From the NCBI GenBank assembly GCA_002452635.1, contig DKEU01000003.1, positions 1,999 to 20,043 of the forward strand: a DNA stretch of 18,045 bases, in the 5' to 3' direction. The DNA is from Desulfovibrionaceae bacterium UBA6814 (GTDB lineage Bacteria; Desulfobacterota; Desulfovibrionia; Desulfovibrionales; Desulfovibrionaceae). The notes beneath the pieces were generated by a model, which saw only the letters and a list, made by a program, of their open reading frames with translations, was not told where the DNA came from and ran no database searches. The stretch's first letter is position 1. Each line of letters opens with the position of its first letter. Shown here in pieces: positions 1-6,347 of the stretch. The position numbers and the translations under genes are program-made.

Positions 1-1533
1 GATCACGTTCATGATCTGGCCGATGCCCTTGGCCTGCTCGCCCAGGTGGGACAGGCTCTCCTTCATGCGCAGGGTCTGCTGCTGGACCTCGGTGATGGCT
101 CGCACCACCTGCTCCACGATGCCGGCTCCGTGCTTGGCGTCTTCCCGGGCCTGGTCCGCGTTGTGGGCCGCATCCCCGGCGTTGCGGGCCACATCCAGGA
201 TGGCGGTGTTCATCTGCTCCACGGCGTTGGCGGCCTCGGCCGTCCGCTCGCGCTGCATGTCCGCGCCCCTGCTGGACTGCTCGATCTGGGCGGCCAGCTC
301 TTCGGAGGAGGAGGTGATCCGCTCCACGAAGGTCTCGATGCGCCGGGCCGCGTCGAGGATGCCCTCGCGCCGGGCCGCGTCGGCGCGCCGGCCGGCCTCC
401 TCGGCCTCGCGGGTGGCGGCCTGGGCCTGGCGGCTCTGTTCCTCGGCCTCGCGGGTCTTGGCCTCGGCCTGGCCGATCATGCCCTTGAGGTTGTCCACCA
501 TGCGCCGCAGGGCGTCGGCCAGGGTGCCGATCTCGTCGCTCCGCCGCACGTCCAGGGCCTGGTCCAGCTTGCCGTCGGCCACCTGGGCGGCGAAGTTGGT
601 GGCGGTGACGATGGGCTTGGCCAGGGACCGCGAGAAGATGTAGGCCGCGACGATCATGATCACGGCGATGATTCCGGTGGCCACCAGGATGGAGGTGACC
701 ACCTGGTTCTGGGACTGTTCGATGAGCGAGCGGTCCCGGCCGATGAAGAACATGCCGGTGATCGCGCCCTCGGGGTTGCGGATGGGCCAGTAGGCGGTTT
801 CGTAAGGCTTGCCGAGGATGACGTTGGTGTCGGCGAAAATCCCGCCCTTGCGGAGCACGGTTTCGATGACAATGGGGTTGTCCATCTTGGTGCCCACGGC
901 CCGCTTGCCCTGCTTCAGGATGGTGGTGGCGATGCGGGTGTCGTTCTCGAAGACCGTGGCCTCCAGGCCGGTGGTGGCCTTGATGTTGTCCACGAACTCC
1001 AATTCCGAGAGGGCGACGCCGATGCTCAGCGCGCCGACCACCTTGTCCCCGACGTGGATGGGAATGCCGGCGCGCAGCGAGAACTTGACCACGGTGCCGG
1101 GCTCGATGCCCACGTTGGCCTCGCCCTTGAGCGCGGTCTGCACGTTGAACTGCTTGAGCACGCTGTCGCCGCTCTGGTCCGAGTGGGCCCGGGCCACCAC
1201 CTTGCCCTGGCTGTCGCTCACGGTGATGAACGTGGCGGAGGTGTCCTTCATGCCCTTGCGGATGATGGGCTTGAGCGCGGCGCCGTCTCCGGCGGCCACG
1301 GCCTCGGCCAGGGCCGGGTTGGCGGCCAACACCGTACCTTCCTCCAGGAATTTGTGCTCCAGGTCGTCGATGCCCTTTTCGACGAGCTTCTGCATTGTCT
1401 GGATGTTGGAGCGGGCCTCCTGGTTGTATCCTGCGGACACGAAGTAGTAGGCCGTGGCGAAGACACCCGCACTCGTGATCATCACGGTGGCCGCCACCAT
1501 GCCGATGAGCTTGGCGAACAGCGAGAGGCGCAT
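1..1533 (-). CDS. Methyl-accepting chemotaxis protein, C-terminus cut by the window edge
   Basis: A transmembrane receptor that senses an extracellular ligand and signals to CheA/CheW to bias motility. 511 residues are visible. TM1 is at about 7-29, followed by a periplasmic sensor of about 245 residues that looks Cache-like (inferred from size and fold-type motifs such as GIPIHVGDKVVGALSIGV). TM2 is at about 277-298, a HAMP domain at about 295-348, and an Ala/Glu/Arg-rich coiled coil at about 350-385. The methyl-accepting signalling domain then begins and breaks off at KGIGQIMNVI, just before the conserved hairpin tip that contacts CheA/CheW. The ATG at 1533 is supported by AAGGAG placed 7 nt upstream. 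The ligand cannot be read from sequence. The gene stands alone, with hypF ending 72 nt upstream of it. Family assignment is secure; the Cache subtype is not. Confidence 0.93.
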   Translation of the reverse strand, partial: MRLSLFAKLIGMVAATVMITSAGVFATAYYFVSAGYNQEARSNIQTMQKLVEKGIDDLEHKFLEEGTVLAANPALAEAVAAGDGAALKPIIRKGMKDTSATFITVSDSQGKVVARAHSDQSGDSVLKQFNVQTALKGEANVGIEPGTVVKFSLRAGIPIHVGDKVVGALSIGVALSELEFVDNIKATTGLEATVFENDTRIATTILKQGKRAVGTKMDNPIVIETVLRKGGIFADTNVILGKPYETAYWPIRNPEGAITGMFFIGRDRSLIEQSQNQVVTSILVATGIIAVIMIVAAYIFSRSLAKPIVTATNFAAQVADGKLDQALDVRRSDEIGTLADALRRMVDNLKGMIGQAEAKTREAEEQSRQAQAATREAEEAGRRADAARREGILDAARRIETFVERITSSSEELAAQIEQSSRGADMQRERTAEAANAVEQMNTAILDVARNAGDAAHNADQAREDAKHGAGIVEQVVRAITEVQQQTLRMKESLSHLGEQAKGIGQIMNVI

Positions 1534-1605
1534 GGAATTCTCCTTTTTTCGCAGGGGGGTCAGTCCCGTTGCGGTGGTGGTGTCGTGGGTTGCCCCGGTC
1601 AAGTG

Positions 1606-4017
1606 TTAGGTAAGTGCAGGGGCCTTGTCCAGAGAAGAACGCCGCGCCAGGAGGCTCCGCCGGCCCCAGTCCGCCTGGCCCAGGGAGATGCAGGCGTCGC
1701 CCGGGGGCAGGGCGGTGTGGGTGAGCACGGTGAGGCCGTGGGAGCGCAGGGCGGGGGGAAGGTTCTCCGAGAGGCTGAGGTTCAGGAGGCAACCGCCGGA
1801 CAGGCCCACGGCCTGCACCCCCAGCTTCTTCGCAAAGTGCGCGGCAGCCGCGGCCAGGCCGGCGATGAGGCCGGCGTGGAAGCGGCGGGCCATGACGCCC
1901 GTCGCGACGCCCGATTTCCAGTCCTCGTAAAGGGCCGTGAAGGTCGCCCGGGTGTCCAGCAGCGCGGGGGCGTTCTCGGTGCGCAGGGGCAGGGGGTAGG
2001 CCCGGTCCGCGGGCTCCGCGGGCGTGGCGTACTGGCTGTGCTCCAGCCGTATCGCGGCCTGGGCCTCGTACTCCGCGGTGAGGCCGGCCCCGGCCAGGGC
2101 CGCGGCCGCGTCGAAAAGCCGGCCCAGGCTGGTGGACGCCGGGCAGTTCAGGTTCTTGTCCAGCATCTGTCCCACCAGGCGTGACGCCGCGCCGAAGTCT
2201 TCCCGCCAGGGCCAGGGCTTCCCGTCCGGTTCCTTGATGCCCAGGGCCCACAGGGCGGCCTGGGCGATGCGCCAGGGCTCTTTTATGGCCGCCTCGCCGC
2301 CGGGCAGGCGCAGGGGGGCCAGGTGCGCCAGCCGCTCCCAGCTCGGGCCGGCGGTGTCGGCCAGGAGCAGCTCTCCGCCCCAGAGGGTCCCGTCCGCGCC
2401 GTAGCCCGTGCCGTCCAGGGCCAGGACCAGGGCGCGGCCCTCGTACGCGTTCTCGGCCAGCACCGCGAAGGCGTGGGCCGCGTGGTGCTGGATCGCCGCG
2501 GTGGGCACGCCATTGTCCGCCTTTCCCGCCTGCTCCGCGGCCCATCGGGTGGTCAGGTAGTCCGGGTGCAGGTCGTGCACGATGAGCGTGGGCGCCACCC
2601 GCAGGATGTCGCGCAGGTGGGCCTCCATCTCCGTAAAGAACGCCAGGGTCTCCAGGTTCTCCATGTCCCCGATGTGCTGGGACACGAAGGCCTGGTCGCC
2701 CTTGGTCAGGCAGAGCGTGTTCTTGAGCTCCGGCCCGGTGCCGAGCACCGTGGGCCCGCCGCCCGCCCCCATATCCGAGAGGAAAACCGGCCGCGGCGTG
2801 AACCCGCGCGCCCGGCGCAGGAACTGGACATGGCTCGGGCCGTCCGCCTGGCGCACCACCCGGCACACCGAGTCGTCGGCCCGGATCAGGATGTCCCGGT
2901 CGTGGAACAGGAACAGGTCCGCCAGGTGGCCGAGCCGGGCGGCGGCCTCGCGGTTGCCGATGGCGATGGGCTCCTCGGACAGGTTGCCCGAGGTCATGAC
3001 CAGGGCCGGGATGCGGCCCTGCGCCGCGGCGCGGTAGTCGGCCAGCAGGATGTGGTGCAGGGGCGCGTAGGGCAGCATGAGCCCCACCCAGGGCGTGTCC
3101 GGCGACACGGCCCGGGCCAGGGGCGCGCCGGGCCGCAGGCGGCAGAGCACGATGGGCCGCTCCCGGCCGGCGAGCAGGGCCTCTTCCTCCTTGGGAATCT
3201 CGGCCAGGGCGCGGGCGGTCTCCAGGTCCGGGACCATGAGGGCCAGGGGCTTGGCCTTGCGTTGCTTGCGGGAGCGCAGCTCGTCCACCGCGGCGTCCGA
3301 GGTGGCGTCGCAGGCCAGGTGGAACCCGCCCAGGCCCTTGGGGGCCAGGATGCGGCCCGCGGCCAGCTCCCGGGCGGCCTGTTGGATGGCCGCGCGGCCC
3401 TCGGCCCGGCGCGCGCCCGTGCGGTCCGCCAGCCACAACCGGGGGCCGCACGCCGGGCAGGCGTTGGGCTGGGCGTGGAAGCGGCGGTCCATGGGGTCGT
3501 GGTACTCGGCCGCGCACTCCGGGCAGAGGGGGAAGCAGGCCATGGAGGTGACCGGCCGGTCGTAGGGGATGGAGCGGGTGATGGTGTAGCGCGGCCCGCA
3601 GTCCGTGCAGTTGGTGAAGGGATACGCGAAGCGCCGGTTGGCCGGGTCGGCCATGTCCGCCAGGCAGGCGTCGCAGGTGGCGATGTCCGGGGAGATGAGC
3701 ACCGCGTGGCCCTGACCCGCCGTGCTCTCCAGGATTTCGAATTTCTCCGCGCCGTCCTCGGCCGGCACGTCGCCGGTCTCCAGGCTCACGATGCGGGCCA
3801 GGGGCGGCAGCTCGGCCGGGAACCGCGCGCAGAAGGCCTCCACCGCGTCGGCCGGCCCCTGGATCTCCACGGCCACGCCCTCGGGCGTGTTGCGCACCGT
3901 GCCTGCGAGCGCGAGGCCCACGGCCAGGCGGTACACGTAGGGCCGAAACCCCACGCCCTGCACCGCTCCGGTCACCACCAGGCGGCGGCGGAGGAGAGGG
4001 GACGCGTTGGAATGCAT
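1606..4017 (-). CDS. hypF: Carbamoyltransferase HypF (NiFe-hydrogenase maturation)
   Basis: HypF makes the carbamoyl group, from carbamoyl phosphate and ATP, that is passed to HypE and becomes the CN ligands of the NiFe-hydrogenase active site. The 803-residue length and all domains match the family. An acylphosphatase-like domain is at about 10-95 (GAVQGVGFRPYVYRLA). Two zinc-finger-like blocks have CxxC pairs near residues 114, 138, 165 and 188. A YrdC-like nucleotide-binding domain starts near 205. A Kae1-like carbamoyltransferase domain carries the metal-binding histidine motifs HDLHPDY (about 480) and HHAAH (about 507) and ends in GLSGGCLLN and PPGDACISLGQ. No other hyp genes or hydrogenase genes are in the window, so its partners must lie elsewhere. 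The DUF362 gene ends 59 nt upstream on the same strand and may be co-transcribed. No clear Shine-Dalgarno precedes the ATG. Confidence 0.97.
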   Translation of the reverse strand: MHSNASPLLRRRLVVTGAVQGVGFRPYVYRLAVGLALAGTVRNTPEGVAVEIQGPADAVEAFCARFPAELPPLARIVSLETGDVPAEDGAEKFEILESTAGQGHAVLISPDIATCDACLADMADPANRRFAYPFTNCTDCGPRYTITRSIPYDRPVTSMACFPLCPECAAEYHDPMDRRFHAQPNACPACGPRLWLADRTGARRAEGRAAIQQAARELAAGRILAPKGLGGFHLACDATSDAAVDELRSRKQRKAKPLALMVPDLETARALAEIPKEEEALLAGRERPIVLCRLRPGAPLARAVSPDTPWVGLMLPYAPLHHILLADYRAAAQGRIPALVMTSGNLSEEPIAIGNREAAARLGHLADLFLFHDRDILIRADDSVCRVVRQADGPSHVQFLRRARGFTPRPVFLSDMGAGGGPTVLGTGPELKNTLCLTKGDQAFVSQHIGDMENLETLAFFTEMEAHLRDILRVAPTLIVHDLHPDYLTTRWAAEQAGKADNGVPTAAIQHHAAHAFAVLAENAYEGRALVLALDGTGYGADGTLWGGELLLADTAGPSWERLAHLAPLRLPGGEAAIKEPWRIAQAALWALGIKEPDGKPWPWREDFGAASRLVGQMLDKNLNCPASTSLGRLFDAAAALAGAGLTAEYEAQAAIRLEHSQYATPAEPADRAYPLPLRTENAPALLDTRATFTALYEDWKSGVATGVMARRFHAGLIAGLAAAAAHFAKKLGVQAVGLSGGCLLNLSLSENLPPALRSHGLTVLTHTALPPGDACISLGQADWGRRSLLARRSSLDKAPALT

Positions 4018-4076
4018 GGAGAAGGGGCGTAGCCCGGTCCCGGCCCGGGGTCAAGCGGCGCCCGAAGGGTGAGCGG

Positions 4077-5009
4077 TCAGAAAAAACGGGCCTTGAGCCG
4101 TTTGAACGCGCCCTGGGCCAGGCGCAGGGGATGGAAGGTCACCGGGGCGAGGGTCCTGGGCACGATGAAGCCCGAGAGATCGAAGGCCTCGGGCCGGAGC
4201 AGAGGGAAGCCGACCTCTTGCAGGCGCGCCCCGGGCAGGCCGCGGCGCGAACACTCGGCCCAGGTGGCGATGTCCCGGGGCGTCTGGCCCAGGGCCGTGA
4301 ACAGGGCCGTGTCCAGGGCCACGGGGCTGGGGGAGGCGGCCAGCAGGCCCAGGCGCAGGGGGTCGCCGCCCGTGGGGCCGGTGCGGGACATGGCGATGAC
4401 GCCGTCCAGCAGGGTGAAGGCGGGGGGCAGGGCCAGCATCACCTGCACCAGCAGGGATTCGAAGCGGGTTCCCTGCTCCCCGTGCCGGGAGTGGGCCAGG
4501 GGCTTGCGCGCGCCCACCACGCAGCCGAACAGGTTCTTCACGCCTGCGGTCAGCCGCACCTGGCCGTGGGCCTTGAGCCGGGGCAGGGACAGGATGAGGT
4601 CCGCCTCCAGGGCGTCGCGGGAGATGCCGATGCCCCCCCCGAAATCCAGCGCCAGGCGGGTGGGCCGGCTCAAGGAGCGCAGGGGCACGCCCAGGGGGGC
4701 CAGGGCCGCGGCCAGGCCGATCTTGCGGCCCACGCTGCGGGCCGTGCCGAAGGCCGGGGAGTCGCCGACCCACGGCTTGGCCCCGTGGTCCAGCAGCCAG
4801 GCGCAGGCCGCGGCCACCGCGGCCGGCTCGGAGCAGGCCAGGGGGCCGCGGGCGGCGGACACCAAATTGGGCTTGACCAGCACCCGCGCCCCGCGCCCCG
4901 GCGCAAAGGCGCAGGCCGCGAACAGGGCGTCGATGCTTCGGGCCAGCCCGGCGGACGCATAGTCCGGCTGCCGGGCCAGGGCCACGGGGATGCTCGGGGA
5001 CGCGGGCAT
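4077..5009 (-). CDS. DUF362 domain-containing protein
   Basis: A 310-residue protein of the DUF362 family, whose biochemical role is not well defined; some members are fused to ferredoxin domains, but this one is not. Recognisable family signatures are VLVKPNLVS (about 47-55), an Asp-Ser-Pro patch (VGDSPAFG), LPRLKAHGQVRLTAGVKNLFG and GCVVGARKPLAHSRHG in the middle, and a later TLLDGVIAM block followed by a Gly/Pro turn. The chosen ATG at 5009 gives the usual family N-terminus. An in-frame extension to 5363 is possible but translates into Gly/His/Arg-rich noise over hicB, so it was rejected. No Shine-Dalgarno is visible. It lies between hicB, whose stop is 32 nt upstream, and hypF. Its function is unknown. 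Confidence 0.85.
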   Translation of the reverse strand: MPASPSIPVALARQPDYASAGLARSIDALFAACAFAPGRGARVLVKPNLVSAARGPLACSEPAAVAAACAWLLDHGAKPWVGDSPAFGTARSVGRKIGLAAALAPLGVPLRSLSRPTRLALDFGGGIGISRDALEADLILSLPRLKAHGQVRLTAGVKNLFGCVVGARKPLAHSRHGEQGTRFESLLVQVMLALPPAFTLLDGVIAMSRTGPTGGDPLRLGLLAASPSPVALDTALFTALGQTPRDIATWAECSRRGLPGARLQEVGFPLLRPEAFDLSGFIVPRTLAPVTFHPLRLAQGAFKRLKARFF

Positions 5010-5041
5010 GGAACAGGGGGGAGGAATCCGGTGCAGTGGCG

Positions 5042-5434
5042 CTAGGCCCGGTTCTCCCGATTCAGGGCCTGCACAGCGGCGCGGGCCAGGAAGGCGGAGC
5101 GGGAGAGGCCGAGCTTGTGGGCCTTGGCGTCCACGTCGCGCAGGATGCGTTCGGGTATGGTGATGTTGATGCGCTTGGCCTTGCCGAGGCCCGAGGTGTC
5201 GATGTCCACCATCATCCAGGTGCCGCCCGCGTAGTCCGGATTGGCGTGGTGCGACTCCAGGGGCGAGGGCGCGGGAATGTGCTCCTCGCCCTCCAGGTGC
5301 ACGGCCACCGCCTCCTGGATGTTGGCCACCGCCTCCTCCAGGGTGTCGCCGGCGGTGAAGCATCCCGGGATGTCCGGGATGGTCACTCCGTAGCAGCTTT
5401 CCTTGTCCTTGTGGATAACCACCGGGAACAGCAT
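5042..5434 (-). CDS. hicB: HicB-family antitoxin with C-terminal ribbon-helix-helix domain
   Basis: Antitoxin of a HicAB type II toxin-antitoxin system: it binds and neutralises the HicA mRNA interferase and represses the operon. The 130-residue protein has the HicB partial RNase H-like fold at about 1-65 (PVVIHKDKESCYGVTIPDIPGCFTAGDTLEEAVANIQEAV). It also has a DNA-binding ribbon-helix-helix segment at about 85-125 (RINITIPERILRDVDAKAHKLGLSRSAFLARAA). The ATG at 5434 follows the hicA stop by only 2 nt, and an AGGAG Shine-Dalgarno (5443-5447) lies inside the hicA 3' end. hicB is therefore translated from the hicAB mRNA with its own ribosome site. The antitoxin appears intact although the toxin frame next to it is broken. 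Confidence 0.93.
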   Translation of the reverse strand: MLFPVVIHKDKESCYGVTIPDIPGCFTAGDTLEEAVANIQEAVAVHLEGEEHIPAPSPLESHHANPDYAGGTWMMVDIDTSGLGKAKRINITIPERILRDVDAKAHKLGLSRSAFLARAAVQALNRENRA

Positions 5435-5436
5435 GC

Positions 5437-5624
5437 CTATTTCTCCTGCCAGTCCCAGCCGGCCTGTCTGAAGATGTTGCGCAGGGTGCCCACGGGAATG
5501 TCCTTGCGCGGGTGCGGCACCGTCACGGAACGACCGTCCTTTTCCATTTCTGGTGGCTTCCCGCCTGGTGGACCTTGCGCCAGCCCTCGGCGGCCAGCCT
5601 GGCCAGGATGTCCCTGCTGTGCAT
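5437..5624 (-). pseudogene. hicA: HicA-family toxin gene, broken by a single-base frameshift
   Basis: HicA toxins are double-stranded-RNA-binding-fold mRNA interferases of about 60 residues. From the ATG at 5624 the frame reads a good HicA N-terminus (SRDILARLAAEGWRKVHQAG, then SHQKWK with the family's conserved GSH catalytic motif), then runs into a TGA at 5523-5525 after 33 residues. The canonical second half (KDGRSVTVPHPRKDIPVGTLRNIF, through QAGW) is present in the next frame and ends in TAG at 5437-5439. Adding one A to the AAAA run near 5540-5545 would restore a 62-residue HicA, the normal length. This is therefore a one-base deletion relative to the family, a sequencing error, or an unusual recoding site. 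The last is less likely because no good slippery heptamer is present. The hicB antitoxin follows directly. No Shine-Dalgarno precedes the ATG. Confidence 0.85.
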
Positions 5625-5631
5625 TGGTGTG

Positions 5632-5660
5632 TATATAAGTATAAAGACCGGGGCGGTCAA
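5632..5660 (-). promoter_or_regulatory. Predicted hicAB promoter, leaderless
   Basis: On the minus strand, TTGACC (5660-5655) is separated by 17 nt from TATATA (5637-5632), with the hicA ATG only 7 nt further at 5624. The expected start of transcription falls at or next to the A of the ATG. The -35 box sits inside the hairpin that terminates the upstream DJ-1/PfpI gene, so the two signals share bases. This is a prediction from motif spacing only. Confidence 0.45.
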
Positions 5661-5672
5661 GGACCGCCCCGG
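5645..5672 (-). terminator. Rho-independent terminator after the DJ-1/PfpI gene
   Basis: A perfect 11-bp inverted repeat pairs 5648-5658 with 5662-5672 (CCGGGGCGGTC and GACCGCCCCGG) around a 3-nt loop. Read on the minus strand, it is followed by TCTTTATACTT, a moderate T-tract. It lies 18 nt beyond the stop codon of the DJ-1/PfpI gene. It also overlaps the predicted hicA -35 element. Confidence 0.75.
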
Positions 5673-5690
5673 CCGGCGCGGAGCCTTGGG

Positions 5691-6275
5691 CTACTTCAGG
5701 CCCAGCGCCTCGACCAGCGTGCGGCAGAAGGCCGGCAGGTCGGCGGGGGTGCGGCTGGTGATGAGGTTCTTGTCCTTCACCACCTCCTTGTCCACCCACT
5801 TCGCCCCGGCGTGGATGAGGTCGTCCTTGATGGCGAAGAACGAGGTCACGGTGCGGCCCTTGAGGATGCCGGCCGAGGCCGGGACCCAGCCCGCGTGGCA
5901 GATGAAGGCGATGGTCTTGCCGGCCTTGTCCATGGCCGCGGTGAAGGCCAGGGCCTCCTTGGAGCGGCGGATGATGTCCGGGGCGTAGCCGCCCGGGATC
6001 ACCAGGGCGTCGAAGGCCGCGGGCTTCAGGTCCTTGAACGCCGCGTCGGCCTGACAGGGCAGGCCGTGCTTGCTCTTGTATTCGCCCTTGGCCGGGCCGG
6101 CCAGCACCACCTCGGCCCCGGCCTCCAGCAGCCGGTAGTAGGGGATCCAGACCTCGAAGTCGTTGTAGATGTCGGCCACGAACAGGGCCACCCGCTTTTT
6201 CGCGGGGGCCTTTTTCGCCGGGGCCTTCTTGGCGGGCGCGGGTTTCTTGGCGGCAGGCTTCTGGGCAGCGGGCAT
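5691..6275 (-). CDS. DJ-1/PfpI-family protein with N-terminal Lys/Ala/Pro-rich tail
   Basis: A member of the DJ-1/PfpI superfamily, which includes glyoxalase/deglycase-like, chaperone and protease-annotated proteins; the exact activity is uncertain. The core starts at about residue 28. It has the conserved acid E41 (YNDFE), the loop IPGGYAPD (93-100) and the nucleophile elbow ICHAG with Cys126 and His127, as in PfpI/YhbO-type members. Residues 5-27 form a strongly basic tail with the repeat KKAPAKKAPAKK, which is not part of the usual fold and resembles histone H1-like or nucleoid-binding tails. The start at 6275 is well supported by AAGGAGG at 6281-6287. A stand-alone gene, it ends in a strong terminator. 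The tail is real protein given the Shine-Dalgarno position, but its role is unknown. Confidence 0.93.
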   Translation of the reverse strand: MPAAQKPAAKKPAPAKKAPAKKAPAKKRVALFVADIYNDFEVWIPYYRLLEAGAEVVLAGPAKGEYKSKHGLPCQADAAFKDLKPAAFDALVIPGGYAPDIIRRSKEALAFTAAMDKAGKTIAFICHAGWVPASAGILKGRTVTSFFAIKDDLIHAGAKWVDKEVVKDKNLITSRTPADLPAFCRTLVEALGLK

Positions 6276-6306
6276 GGGGTCCTCCTTGGAAAGCGGGTGT
6301 GCCCCG

Positions 6307-6336
6307 AGGATACACCAGGCCCGCAGGAAAAGGCAA
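6307..6336 (-). promoter_or_regulatory. Possible promoter of the DJ-1/PfpI gene
   Basis: On the minus strand TTGCCT (6336-6331) and TATCCT (6312-6307) are separated by 18 nt in the short gap after the mprF-type gene. Each box matches four of six consensus bases. About 31 nt of leader with a strong AAGGAGG would follow. This is weak evidence, from spacing and match only. Confidence 0.3.
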
Positions 6337-6347
6337 AGCCGGACCGC

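Noticed and set aside
46..2184. Long plus-strand open frame (712 residues) opposite the chemotaxis receptor and hypF
   Set aside because: It reads Gly/Ala/His/Arg/Leu-rich sequence with no family motifs, while the opposite strand encodes clear, complete domains. Such frames arise from high third-position GC.
4010..4076. Hairpin-like GC-rich repeats between the DUF362 gene and hypF as a terminator
   Set aside because: The CCCGG/CCGGG pairs are short and overlapping, with no T-tract on the minus strand, and are expected by chance at this GC content.
5535..5550. Programmed -1 frameshift site joining the two hicA halves
   Set aside because: The bases around the break (TGG AAA AGG) do not form an X-XXY-YYZ slippery heptamer, and no stimulating hairpin was seen just downstream. 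A simple one-base deletion or a read error is the simpler account.
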